64,000 bases of DNA from Plasmopara viticola. Taxonomy: Eukaryota > Oomycota > Peronosporomycetes > Peronosporales > Peronosporaceae. The notes under the pieces are model-generated. The model was not told the origin of the DNA and searched no databases. It saw nothing but the letters and a program-made list of their open reading frames with translations. Location: the NCBI GenBank assembly GCA_001695595.3, contig MBPM02000051.1, positions 310,001 to 374,000 of the forward strand, written 5' to 3'. Within the stretch, counting starts at the first letter, position 1. The number at the start of each line of letters is the position of its first letter. The translations under genes and the position numbers were made by a program. Shown in pieces: positions 1 to 11,400 of the stretch.

Positions 1-362
1 TCAGATAGTGTCTCTACAAACACATCGAGCTCAACATACCCCTTTTTGGGAGCGTGCCCAATCATTTTAAAACCAAATGGTCGATCAGCTGCTCCAATAA
101 CACCAACAACGTACTCGTGCGGTTCAATGTTTGACAAATAAAATGACCCTTTAGGAGCAGGTACTTCACCACTGGTTGGGTGACAGGCCGCGCGACTTTC
201 ATAGTACGAAACTTGATGGTTAGACCCATCCAGAACCAGGAATCGCATACGCCACGACTTTCGGAAATGTCCCCGCTTAGTCACGTAGCCCTCGCACGAA
301 GTAGGTTGTGTTTTGTCGCCCGAAGCTGTCGCACCAGGCTCAGGCAACCGCAAGATGTTCAT
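1..362 (-). CDS. PH-domain protein, 5' end only (runs off the window)
   Basis: An open frame runs on the minus strand from an ATG at 362-360 to the left edge, 120 codons without a stop. After a short leader, residues about 28-60 read GYVTKRGHFRKSWRMRFLVL followed by a YYES turn. This is the classic start of a pleckstrin homology domain (glycine, basic strand, W-R-R-F-type core). The rest of the visible protein continues as PH-like beta strands (GSFYLSN, YVVGVIG, PFGFKMIG, then a hydrophobic-acidic segment at the edge). PH domains usually bind phosphoinositides and bring proteins to membranes. The gene lies head to head with the IQCH-like gene, about 190 bases between start codons, so they may share a promoter. 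The C-terminal part, and any partner domain such as a kinase or GAP, lies outside the window. Confidence 0.75.
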   Translation of the reverse strand, partial: MNILRLPEPGATASGDKTQPTSCEGYVTKRGHFRKSWRMRFLVLDGSNHQVSYYESRAACHPTSGEVPAPKGSFYLSNIEPHEYVVGVIGAADRPFGFKMIGHAPKKGYVELDVFVETLS

Positions 363-551
363 CTTAAGAAGCAAACGCGGTTGTTAGGACCTGAAGCCAC
401 GTCCACGAAATGAAGGCTCGTGATACTTAAGGAGTTTTGCTATTATTATCGAAAAGTAGCTAGGAAAGCGAGTTTATTAATGATCAATGTAACATCTCAT
501 GTTTGTATGGCACTATGGTTCACACTTGACGCTTTGTTTGAATCTGACAAA

Positions 552-3500
552 ATGGAGAAAATTGAGCAACTTCATCATGTCGAAGATGTGGGTCGGTTGT
601 TACTGGAGACGCAAAAGCAATTACAAGTGATGCGCGAGCAGATGACAGCCGCTGCAAGGACCGTGGAGGCCAATGCATTGCCCATGCGCCAGAGTGCAGT
701 GGTCACGAATGCTGAGGTGCAGGCTTTTAACGCTATTTTGCAGCAGACGGAGTTGGAACTCAAGGCGAAAGCAGAACTCGTGCTAAATGGAATGATCAGT
801 AGCGGTAGCAGTGCACATAGTAATCAAAGTCATCGCGATTATCTTTTTCCTGCTGTCTCGGTTGCAGCAACCCCATTGATCAATTACCAAAGTGAAGACA
901 GGAGAGCACACAAGTCCAGGCTGACAGGTTGTAAGGACGCTAGCTCCTCCTCTATGGAGTTTTTCCGCAAGGTAAAAAGCTATGGCAGTCACTTTGTTTA
1001 TTAGGGAGTCTGAAAACTATGCGTGTTGTTTAGCAATTTTGTAACAGCAAGGTAGAGATTCGGCAGTCGTTGAAGCCATCTCATGAACATTGGCAACACA
1101 CACCTATAGCTCACCGTGGTCACCTCGTGCGTAAGAAAACTTCGCAACACTGTCGTCTTTTGCCAAGTGTGGTTAAAGCCGATCCAAGCGAACCGACACC
1201 AGAGCTGGGCGAAGAAGATGCCAAATGCGGTCTTTTGAACTTGGTGACCCGCGGCTTTCTTCCAGCGTACGCAGATTTGACTCCAGCTTTTGCAGGATTC
1301 AACGGCACAAGAAATGGTACTAGTGGTGGTGCTGTCAAACTTTGTGCGACCCATTTTCACGAGCGCTCAGAGCATTCTACTCGAGTTATTCCACTTACTC
1401 AGTCGACAGGCTATAATCTCGCAGCTTTGAAATTTGATTTCCGTCCACCTTCTAGAGCTACACCTCCTGCCACTACCACCATCCCTATACAACACAACAT
1501 ACGAGCTAGCTCGATGACGCAAGGTTTGAACCGAGTCACGTTGTCAATTCCAAAATCGGACGGAGCGGAGAAGATTGATGTATCTGCCCATCGAAGGTCA
1601 GTAGAATTTGCTGCACTTGGTGCCGTGACGAATCAGAGCGATGAAATCCAGGAAAATTCCAATCGCGTTTTCGAATATCTGAACGACGAAGAGGGGCTCG
1701 AAGACGATCTGAAAGCCAAAGACGAAGGGGCTGATTTAAAAGAATCGGGGGCTAACTTTGTTGAAGTTCGTGGATGTAACAACGACCTGTCGGACGCATA
1801 TAGCCTCCACCAGTTTTATATTTACAAGGGGCGTGCTTTGAGAGAGACGCCCGAGTTCATTTCGTTTCGGCGGGTTGCACGGGACCTTTGGGGAAGTGTT
1901 GAAGAAATTTTACGAGCACTGGAGCGGTTGTTCACGCAATATTCTGTTTCATCGGCCCATGTCGATGGCGAACGATTGCTAGCACTTGCAGCTACAAATC
2001 AGCCTCAATTTACAAAGCTAGAGCTCTTGTCCTGTATTGTCAATAATGAGCAGGTGATGTCAGTCTTGCGGCGCCCAGGTCAGCGATATAAAGGGAGAGG
2101 TCGGAAACGTCATGCTGCCACTACCATTCAAGCCTGCGTTCGTATGTGGATGACCCGTCACCGGTATGCAAAGTCTCGTGTTAGCGACGCCAACGCGACC
2201 AAAATTCAGCTTGCATGGCGGGCTTACAGTTGCTGCCTAGCGTACAAAGCACGATCGCGAGAAGCCCGTCGCGAAAAAGCTGAGAGATGGGAAGCACAAA
2301 TGTTTCATTTAAAGTCTCAGTGGTCACAGATTGCAGCACGGCGACGTGTTGTAGTTCACGTACCCTCCCTGTCACTTGATGAGCACTCACGTGTAAGTTT
2401 CGAAAACTTTGCAGTTCAGCAGAACCTTCAACTAACACGAGTATGTGCTGCTGCACTGGATTCGCACGTGGATCTGCTCGTATATGTTTCCCCTTTCGAG
2501 CTCACGGCAGATGTTTCCCAGTACTTTCTTAAACTGCTGCAGCTCGGTAGTCGTGGTGATAGTCGACCTTGCGTCAAGTTTGTCTATCCAGAGCAAGCTG
2601 CGCGCTTTCCAGCTCATTTTTCGCTTTCGTCTTTGCTACTCTACTCGCCTCATTGTCTTCGACGGATCCGGCGCTACACTGCTGGTAAAGAGGCGTACCT
2701 TGTGATGGGATTGCCTGGTGCTGAAGACCAACAATTAGCAATGACACTAAATTTACCAATACTCGGAGCCCTTCCAGCCCAAGCGCTGCCGTTGCTCACT
2801 CGATCAGGTGGCAAGCGGCTGTTTATCCGGGCCGATATAAATGTCCCCACAGGCAGTTACGAGCTTTACAACGAGCATGAAATTTGCACAACATTGGCCA
2901 AGCTTGCTGTCGCTCATATCGATCAGCCGAGGTGGCTTATCAAGCTCGACTATGATCCTTTAGGTTTGGGCGAAGCAGTCGTTGACCTGTCAGGTCTGAA
3001 AGCGGTGCGTGATATGCACCGCGAAAAGCGATCGCTAGAGTACTGGCGACAAATAGGTAGCCGTGACGCGGCGGCTAATTTAATTTTGACGGAGTTGAAG
3101 CGGCCGGGCAAGCTAGCACGACTTGCGACGATCATGCACACTGAGTTATTCCCGACGTGGCAAGAGTATGTTGCAGCTATTGGCCACTTTGGTTGTGTTA
3201 TCGAAGCCACGCCTCCGACAGCCAATGTTACTTTAATCGAGGAAAAAACAGCGCCGGTGGAGCCCAGTTACGTACGAGCAAACGTATTTGTCGACCCAGA
3301 CGGAAGTGTACACATGACGTCGACACAGAATGTGCTGGCAACTGCAAGCGGTGGGTCGAGTCGAAAGTCTCTGGTGTTTACGTTCCCCCAGACTGCGGCC
3401 CCACACGAGGCAATTAAGGTGCGTATCACGGGATTGTGGTTTGTACTATCTTATGATCCTTACATCCGTTCTTTCGTAGGGCGCGTGCAAGGCTGCAGGA

Positions 3501-4193
3501 AAGAGGTTAGCCGAAACAAATGTATGGGGTCACGTGAGTCTGGACTTTGTCGTCTTTCGAGATAACAAAAGCAATGGTGCTGCTCGACTGTGGGCTCTTG
3601 CTGTGTACCCTTTTCTTACTGATTCTGCTGCCAGCTTTGCATGCTTTCATCTACTCGTTCGTGGCGGCTGGGATGCTAACTCCGGTATATATCGAGTGAC
3701 TGGTACAAACAATTTAAAGACTGTGGTTTTTGAAAGACCAAGCGACAGTCGCGATACTACGGACTTGCTGTTACGTGAAGCTTCATTGGTCAAAGGATTG
3801 TTTAATGGCGCCTCGCGCTGTTATGTGGTGTGCTCGTACATGTTCCACCCGAACGTGACTACTATGCAGTACACAGCCTTCTTCCATACCTGCAGGCTTC
3901 ACGGTGTGTGTTTCGACGTGGAGCAAGCTTCGGGTACACTTTTTTTACTTGCCGATAGTCTCACAGCCGGCGTCTTCGGTATTTTAAGCATTGGAGAGAC
4001 CACTGAAGGCGCTTTGGCGTTCTTTCAAAGAGCTTTGGAGGTGATCGGCCGTGTAGCTGGTGGTGCAAATATAGACTTAGCATTGTCACCCTCTCGATCC
4101 GTCGTAGGCAACTTTGCCCACGTTTTGTCGACTGTCCGAGCTTCTAATGGCGGAGGAAGGAGCAAGAGACTCGGTCAAATGCGGAAATTTTAA
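552..4193 (+). CDS. IQ-motif protein, IQCH-like, three exons
   Basis: Spliced model 552-971, 1034-3418, 3480-4193 (two introns of 62 and 61 bases, both phase 0, GTAAAA..TTTAG and GTGCGT..CGTAG), giving 1172 residues. An in-frame ATG at 480 would add 24. I prefer 552 because its context (ACAAAATGG) is better. An N-terminal helical segment (residues about 1-75) precedes a low-complexity region. Two IQ calmodulin-binding motifs follow near residues 500-550 (ATTIQACVRMWMTRHRY and ATKIQLAWRAYSCCLAY). The long C-terminal half has the ATP-grasp-like character of IQCH, including GKRLFIRADINVPTGSYE and, across the second intron, a GHVSLDFVVF block. Splicing the second intron joins two frames into one uninterrupted domain, which supports the model. 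IQCH-type proteins are linked to flagella and sperm in animals; a flagellar role in zoospores is inference. The length is close to that of animal homologues (about 1000 residues). Confidence 0.8.
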
Positions 4194-4245
4194 CAATGTC
4201 AAGTTATTTTGATCAACACCGAATTTACACTACACCACTTGTCTA

Positions 4246-6450
4246 CTACAACTTGCCGCGCTTTAGAATGCCAACGGGTTTACAGCCTTCGATTTTCATT
4301 ACTGACTCATGACGATGCGACTCGCTGTGCAATATACCGTGGCTTTTTGCTCGGGTCAGCTTGCGAGCGCTAATCGGCGCATTTTCACTCGATGAGATGC
4401 CGAAGTTGCCGAAACTTGAGCCAGTGGAACAATTGAGACGCATCTTGCGAAGAGCGAGAAGCGCGTCTTCAATGCTGAAGTAAAACTGCTCTTCAGATCG
4501 GTTGGGGTTACTTAGCCATGCGCATAGTGCCGAGCTCTCCATGCGGTACGCACCGTGCTCTACGACCACAAGATCTGCGAACGATCGACGCAGCATCCGC
4601 AAGTCTTCAGATGTGAGGTCAAGTTGCTTCTTGGCTTGCTCTTCCGTCACAAGCGAGTACGGTCCTGCTGCTGCGCCCACAATTAGCTGCAGAAGTGGCT
4701 TGGCCTTGTCCCAAACACGACCATGGTTCGGACCGAATTTCTCCTCAAAGATCTCAGCGTAAATGTCGTACAGCGTCTCAGGAAGCTCGCGAACAACACT
4801 GAGCGGCACCACGCCATCTTTGCTTGTTATTGCCATGCCTGGGTGGGATAAAGCCTGCTTGGTGAACTTCAGGTATGCAAAATTTCCGCCGCTTTTTTTC
4901 TTAAGCAATTTTTTTGCCTCTGCTGCATCATCATTGCTAAAGTATTGAGCAATGTCCTCAACAAATGTGGCAGCATCTGCCACAAATGCTTCATTCTTGG
5001 CACTAAATTCCAATACTGACGATACTGGAAGACGATCGGCAAGCTTTGATGATGGCTTTGATGAAATAAGGAATCCCACCCACGGTGGCAGCTGTGGAAT
5101 AATTTGAGCGAAAAATTCCAGTAGCTCGTTGTGATCGTTCGCACCGACCGAGCACTGGTCAATGCCGTCTACCAGGATCAATGTCGAGTGCGTAGGTTCT
5201 TCCAAAGCATTCAGCGGGTCAATGAGCACTTTATTCGCCAGCCGAAATGGGTCCTTTTCCTCCAGCATGTACTTGAGGTTAAGACGAGCCAGCTGGTTTT
5301 TGAAAGAAGGGAGATTGTCCAAGATTTGATGTATTACCGACAGCAGCACGTTGCGAGGACTGCTTTTGCTTTTGCGGTCAAATTGGCAGCAATGCACGGC
5401 CAGTAAGTTCCCACGAAATTGCTGGGCCACTGTACCGCAGAAGGCGCTTTTGCCAGAGCCGCTCTCACCAACGACAGCTAAGAGAGGGTCGTTACCGTAC
5501 TGGAACCGTGCATCTAGCCACTCCTGTACGTGGGTTAGTGCCCACACGCGCGAACCGGGAGTGAGGCCGTAAGCATGAGCAGCAAGCTCTGAAGTAAAGT
5601 CAATAAGTGGAAACAATTCATCGATTTGCTGCGGGTTCAATGGTGTCGATAGCGCATCGTCAGCCACCGGGGCCAATTGAGTTAGTCTCATGCTGGTCGC
5701 CCGCGCAGATGCTCTGAGAGAAGTAGCGCGGGTCGCTGTGAGGCGATCGCGCGTGGTCTGTGACGTCTTGATGGGCGTCTGGCGGGTCAGCGCTGCACGG
5801 TCATCGCTCGATAGCGGATCCGACGACGAACTGTCGGTGGACGACACGGACGGGGACGAAATCTGCAAATTTGTGAAGGCCAATTGAGCTATTGCGCCTT
5901 TAAGCAGTGTCAGCTCCTTGAGCACATCGTAGCGAGTCACATGCAGTTCTTCCACTACTTCTCGTCGGATAATACTCACCTCTTTCTTGATCTCCAATAC
6001 TTCTGAGTGGAGACGCTCAAGGTCAAGGTCTTTGCTGACGGCAGGTAACTTGCCTGTCGGGGGGTGCATTTCAGAAAAGTCGTAGTCTTCAGGTGTGGAA
6101 GCCGTGTAGTTACTAGGCGTCGTAGCCGACGATTGTGAGAAGCTGGCGACCGAAAACGGCGTCTCAATGTCTTCGTGTAAAGCGTACAACGTCATGTTGC
6201 TTCGGATCTGCTCCGTTGTGCGGTATTGCGGTGCATATGAGGCGGTCGAGGAGCCTTTATAGAACATTTCTTCTACATCGTCTGTCACGCTGACAGTCTC
6301 TGTTAACGCTGCATTGCGGTCAAAGCGCATTGCTTCGTCCTGGGTATGCTTCCGTTGCATCGGGTCGTCATCCAGTTCCCATGCGCTCTCTTTCTTGCGC
6401 AGGAAACTACCGCGCAGTTTTTTCTTAAATTTTTGCACAGTCCCGACCAT
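4246..6450 (-). CDS. P-loop NACHT/STAND-like ATPase, intronless
   Basis: A single open frame of 734 residues with an ATG at 6450. The basic N-terminus (QKFKKKLRGSFLRKK) could touch membranes or nucleic acid. Residues about 140-190 form a predicted coiled coil, followed by a Ser/Arg-rich linker. A P-loop NTPase begins near residue 300: Walker A GESGSGKS at about 328-335 and Walker B TLILVDGIDQC at about 423-433, then a sensor-like LISSKPSS. Downstream, residues about 530-700 are helical (LLQLIVGAAAGPYSL, winged-helix-like LTSEDLRMLRRSFADLVVVEHG). This order matches NACHT/STAND regulatory ATPases, which act as nucleotide-switched scaffolds in signalling. Unlike most of that class no ankyrin, WD40, TPR or LRR repeats follow; the protein ends after the helical region. 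The stop lies only 53 bases from the convergent IQCH-like stop at 4193. The family is clear, the cellular role unknown. Confidence 0.8.
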   Translation of the reverse strand: MVGTVQKFKKKLRGSFLRKKESAWELDDDPMQRKHTQDEAMRFDRNAALTETVSVTDDVEEMFYKGSSTASYAPQYRTTEQIRSNMTLYALHEDIETPFSVASFSQSSATTPSNYTASTPEDYDFSEMHPPTGKLPAVSKDLDLERLHSEVLEIKKEVSIIRREVVEELHVTRYDVLKELTLLKGAIAQLAFTNLQISSPSVSSTDSSSSDPLSSDDRAALTRQTPIKTSQTTRDRLTATRATSLRASARATSMRLTQLAPVADDALSTPLNPQQIDELFPLIDFTSELAAHAYGLTPGSRVWALTHVQEWLDARFQYGNDPLLAVVGESGSGKSAFCGTVAQQFRGNLLAVHCCQFDRKSKSSPRNVLLSVIHQILDNLPSFKNQLARLNLKYMLEEKDPFRLANKVLIDPLNALEEPTHSTLILVDGIDQCSVGANDHNELLEFFAQIIPQLPPWVGFLISSKPSSKLADRLPVSSVLEFSAKNEAFVADAATFVEDIAQYFSNDDAAEAKKLLKKKSGGNFAYLKFTKQALSHPGMAITSKDGVVPLSVVRELPETLYDIYAEIFEEKFGPNHGRVWDKAKPLLQLIVGAAAGPYSLVTEEQAKKQLDLTSEDLRMLRRSFADLVVVEHGAYRMESSALCAWLSNPNRSEEQFYFSIEDALLALRKMRLNCSTGSSFGNFGISSSENAPISARKLTRAKSHGILHSESHRHESVMKIEGCKPVGILKRGKL

Positions 6451-7107
6451 GGTGTAGAACTACTCGATGAGATGCAAGAACGACAAATGGGCAACGCAAA
6501 TTCAATGTACGTTCGCGGTAGAGCGGAGAAGCGTGAATGGCATGAGTCAGGTGTGCAGCAAGTAATTGAGTATAAGCGCCTTTGTTAGCTCTACTATGGC
6601 CGATTGACAAGCGAAGTAACGTGTAGAAGCTTGTTCCCATCTGTTTTAAAAGCCTTTAATTTCGTCCAACGCGCGGTAAACGTCATCCAGCTTAAGTCCA
6701 CGGTTCTGAGGATGGCGCCACAAGTTATCATCGACTTTATGTACCATACGATATTCAGTAACGAGATTTCAACAAATTGCAAATGGCAAACAGACTTCTA
6801 TTCCGAGAGTGCACTATATTATTGTTTGCATTACTCGCGCCCGTGACTAGGACATGCCAGGCGGAGGGCGATGGTGATGTTGCAACTGGGGGTTGCTGCC
6901 AGCATCTGAAACAATCGGCATGGCAAGATTTGAACGCAGACGTGACACCTAGCGGACAGCGATTGATTTAGTGAGCCACAAACGCATAGAGTATCGATAC
7001 AGCCAGAGGAGATAGTAGCATCCAACTTACCTCAGCCTGCAAATTTAGACACATTTGTCGAAACATTGTCACCTCATTCTGCAGACCACTATTTATATCT
7101 GTTTGTC

Positions 7108-8088
7108 TCACCAAGAAGATAGAACGTCAGCTATGGTGAAAGCACGAGCTCTATAGAGCAACGCACCGGCACTGCGCTGTAATTGGTCCTGCAAATTGCG
7201 GTTAGCGAGCTGCAAATTAAGAGATACCACGACATTACAAGATGTCAAGAAAATGGAACAAACGCCTCATCAATTTGATAACTACATACCCCAAGCTGTT
7301 CTTGCATTATAAGAAGTTGAGTGTTTTGTTGTGTATAGCGTAATAGCTGATCCATCACCTCAGTCACCGACACCGTGCGCTTCATTTGACCATCTACACG
7401 GGTAATTGTAATGTGCGATGGTGTGTATACGGCCCCCATCTCTGTTTGCGCTGCAAACTGGGGCCCGTTAGGTGCAGACGGAAAGGCGGGTTGCACAGAG
7501 GACAAGTCTTCATTCTGCTGCTTCTGTTTTCTTGAAGGAGACATGACCTGAAGTGCGATAAACATCGTGAAAAGCCTTTAATTGTTATGTTATATGACTT
7601 AGGCACCTTCATCTGCTGCGGCTGATGTGTCCGGTGTGGTATTGAACTGGCTATATCTGCTAAAGTAATGTCACGTGCACCTCCTTCCTCTCTCTCATCG
7701 CTAATGCAGCTACTAGCCGGTGCTTCTTCAACGGACGATCCAGACGGCGAGTGAACTTGTGTATTGGCTCCTGTCTTACACTTCTTGCTCTTGCTCTTGC
7801 TTTTTCTAGGCTTGGGAGCCGAAACAAAAGCCAAGTCTTTCAGCTGAACCGAGTCGCTATAAACACACAAAATTGTTTACACTGTCAGTGTCAGAAACAC
7901 CGACGCCGCAGCTACCAGTGACGGTCGTGCCTGCTCTTTTTCTTGCTGCGCGACTTTTTCCTCTGCTTCTGCTTTTCCTTTCGCTCTCGTTGCTTATTTT
8001 CAGCGCTGCCGTCTTCGGAGTCAGATTTCTCGCTGATGTGCATCTGATTAAAAGCTGCAAACACACTTGGCTTGCCACGGTTAGCCAT
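7108..8088 (-). CDS. Basic coiled-coil protein, four exons, unrecognised
   Basis: Spliced model on the minus strand: 8088-7916, 7856-7607, 7547-7290, 7209-7108, giving 260 residues. Donors are GTAGCT, GTGCCT and GTATGT; acceptors are TATAG, CTTCAG and TTGCAG. The frame is kept across all three junctions (phases 2, 0, 0). Residues about 20-58 are acidic then extremely Lys/Arg-rich (KEKQKQRKKSRSKKKSR), and a second basic block KPRKSKSKSKK follows, both like nuclear localisation signals. The C-terminal third is a coiled coil (VTEVMDQLLRYTQQNTQLL, then NRNLQDQLQR). I do not recognise the family. A further possible coiled-coil exon lies beyond the stop at about 7030-7090 (LQNEVTMFRQMCLNLQAE before GTAAGT), but I found no in-frame way to join it, so the C-terminus may be longer than shown. 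Confidence 0.6.
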
Positions 8089-8460
8089 TGACGTCGAGGG
8101 GGTTCGTTGATTGAGTACTAGTAAATATGAAAGGCTAGCGTCTAGAGCAATTAAACGCCTACACACAATTTATCCATACAATATATTATGGAAAAAAGTA
8201 TTATATTGGGGTATATGTTTCCACAGTGTCGTAAGCGTATCTAAGCTGGGGGGGGGTGTAAAATGTAACATACATGCAATTAATAAGGCGGTAAATGCAT
8301 ATGTATCTTTTGAACAATGTGCTTGGATGGCGTAGTGGCCATTACCGGCAAACCTGTCGGTGACGACCATCGCATCACATGACCTCCCTCCTGCTTCAGA
8401 TTATCCATGGACTCCAAGCTGCTTCCTACTTGGTTTCTTAAAGCTAACGAATTCTGTACT

Positions 8461-11400
8461 TCAGGTTTCCCTTGCACTTACGGTTTCCAATGACGGCTCT
8501 AACAAGTAGTTCCTCGGGGCCATCGGCCAACATGACCTTGGCCACTGTTTACAAACGTTTGGGTACTTGCGATTCGGCTTCATCATTAAATTGTGGAACA
8601 CTGGATGCAGCTCCAATCCCTTTGATGATAAAGAAATTGGAGCTGCATCCAGTGTTCCCCAATCCATAGGAATCTCGCAAAACTTCTTTAATGAACCAAG
8701 ATATCTCGGCGCAAAATTCTGTGACTGAGCAAAACCTGTGCGACGGATATACAAATTCTTGCCATTCAACACCACCAATTCTTCAATCCGGAAGTCTAAG
8801 GCAAGCCTTTTCTTGTAGTAATAGTAATTCATGCGCTCTAATGCTTCACTCACCCGGTTTTGTGTGACCGTAAGTAAAGTTTTTTGACGTAGATAAAACT
8901 CTTGTACTGTTTTCTCCAATATTTTGGATCTGATGCCACATCATCCGGCATACGAATAATATGTTTAGATCCGCTTTGAACGGTGAGTTCCAATCGTAGA
9001 GTGTAAGCAAGATTGTTAGCTAGGCTATATCAGCCAATTGCATTTGTGCTGGGTCAACGACTTCAAGGAGATAGTCTCCCATGAGACGATTGTTTTTATC
9101 GTCCGTCCATCAGTTTGTGGCCAAATCGCCGAAGCAAATTTGCGTTGCATTTCCACAGAAGACACGATAACTTGCGCGTTAAATTGTCGTTTCGGTCAAA
9201 CACAATCGTTTTTAGTATGACATGGCCTTTTACATATCTCTTCATGACCCCTTTGCAATTTCTGCAGTATCGTCCGTTGTCCCCGTAGTGATGGACATAG
9301 CACAGTTTTGTAAGCAACCAAAACATGTAGGCATCTAAAATACTTTTGGTCTCCGGTCAAGACAAGGTAAAAATCATTGAAATGTCTACATTTCTGCCTC
9401 TTGCAACATTTAAGATCTGAATTGATCTTGGTGGATTACTCTGGCTAGCTTTGTCGTGCTATAAATATTGCAAGTGCGAACATAGCGCTAGATGTACTTT
9501 ATCGTTTTCGGCCGAAGATACTTTTGCCGCACGGCCAGACAGGCTTTCTTAAAATCCCGAATGTTATGCCGATATGTAATCGTGATTTTCACAGATAAGC
9601 GAATTTTATATCTTTGTCTTCGGGAATACACAGTCGTTCTTCTTCGCCTAATTAGTAATATCGAATTTTATCCTTGCAATGATTACTTTGGCTTTCTTTC
9701 TCCTTTTTTTAGCTTCTTGATGATTCACTGAAGGTCTCTTATCACGGATACAATGTCTTTGCGGTTTTTTTTGTTTCTTCGATTGTCGCCACGATTCTAC
9801 GATTCTTAGCTGCTTCCAGTGGCACTTTCCAGCTAACTCGGACAGCTTTACTCTTGATATACAATGCATCAGCCTCAGTGTTTGTTTCACCGGGATCATA
9901 CACTAACAAAGGCTAAAATTAAGCAATGCCATTGAGCGTGAAATTGCGCAAAGTCCTTGCAAAGCTTAGAAGATATACTGTTAGGCCTCGAAAGCACTCC
10001 ATTTGCTTTTTGTCTTGGTCATAGGCCATTCTGCGACGATCTTGACCTTGCCGGGGTCCATTCGGACGCAATTTTGTCCAAAATAGTCTCCGAAACATGG
10101 GATCTCATCCACGCAGAACTGGCACTTTGACAACTTGATATAAATATGATATTCTCCATACCGTTTGAGAACACAGTCTAGATCCGTTGTGTGGTCTAAG
10201 ACATCTTCACTTTGCGTGGCAACGTAGTTGTCGTCAAATCAGATTCGCATCACGTCTCTTAGATCTTGAAAGCCTTTATAAGAAAGACCGCTAAACGTAT
10301 CCTGGCGTCCACTCGGTCTAATTGGAGTGACTAGATGCTTAACGGGATTGTACGAGGTAATTAGACATCCTACTTGCGCGGTTAAGCGTAATAGAGAACC
10401 TTAATAGATTCTTATACGAAAATCAATGACTTAAGAACATGCCGTAGAAACTGTATTACTTTTGCGGAATCGGTGTCGCCAGCAAATTTGTCGCTAATTT
10501 AAGCAGCCAATAGTCGTGCACAATGCACCAGCTTGCACGCATCTCGACACATATGATAAAAAAAAGACGTACTTGACCGAATGATGCCTGCTTAAACCAT
10601 CTCTTTGGTCCAATCTTGGATTGTCCTGCACTGTTTAGGACTCTGGCGTCTCGTTTTGATATAGTGTTGATATCAGACTTGAGCATGAGTTTGTGCTAAA
10701 AAGTATTCGTACCGGAGGTGTCTTGCTAGAAATCTCGGTGCGAAACCAGTCTCCGCACAGTTGCGTAACGCCTCATACACCAGATTATTATTCATCAATT
10801 TCCAAACTTGATTCTTGAAGCGCTCAGCTTTCTTCAAACCATACAGGCTGACATCAAAGACAGCTGCAATGTCTTTGTCATGGCGCGACGTTCCCAGGAG
10901 CTAGCAGCGTCATTTTTTGTCGGACAAGATGGCTTTGTTGCCGATTTTGATTGAAAAACTTGCGGCTCTAATTATGCGAGATTGGCGTGTGTCCAGCAGC
11001 ACATCTAGCCAAACAATTAGTTTGTGTGTCTAATTGCATTGCCGTGTGATGCCCTGGTATCTAAATTTTGCTCACGAAGCCTTATCACGCCGATAATAAA
11101 ATCCTAGTTTTCAGGAACAGGTACAACTTCAATCGATTCTCATGTTAAAGTAAAACCAGGTGTCTGCAAAATATGAGCACGGCTAGTCGGAGCTTAGAAA
11201 CAACTTGGTGATTACCAAGATCGACTTGCTTTACTTCGCCCTTGAATAATTTAAGCCCAAGTTGCTTTACCAGGTCTTCAACTTAACCGCTGAAGCCAAA
11301 ATCACTGTCAATGAAGACGAGGACGGGTCTCTCCTGACCAACGGCTTAAAAGCTAAAGCTTCTGTTTCGAGGATAGCATGTGGAAGCCTCTAACACAACG
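8461..11400 (-). mobile_element. Degenerate Ty3/gypsy retrotransposon (pol remnants)
   Basis: Several pieces of a gypsy-type Pol polyprotein can be read on the minus strand, in the order reverse transcriptase (high coordinates) to integrase end (low). Near 10,450-10,690 is an RT-start-like WCIVHDYWLLKLATNLLATP followed by PIPQK. Near 10,000-10,150 is KCQFCVDEIPCFGDYF with NCVRMDPGKVKIVAEWP, the C-terminal RT block of gypsy elements. At 8919-8461 is an integrase C-terminal segment (ERMNYYYYKKRLALDF, NFAPRYLG). Protease-like sequence may lie near 11,200-11,340. Each segment is in a different frame with many stops, so the element is dead. I found no LTR pair. The boundaries are approximate. Confidence 0.7.
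8595..8658. repeat. Perfect 23-bp inverted repeat, 18-base loop
   Basis: Bases 8595-8617 are the exact reverse complement of 8636-8658, separated by 18 bases. A transcript from either strand would form a perfect 23-bp hairpin. It sits inside the decayed gypsy integrase tail. The minus-strand reading (about 8660-8590) contains two diverged copies of one peptide stretch in opposite senses, so the second arm looks like an inverted local duplication. Confidence 0.85.

Noticed and set aside
1070..1080. TTG at 1070 as the start of the IQCH-like protein
   Set aside because: The frame is better explained by splicing from exon 972|1034; a non-ATG start is not needed.
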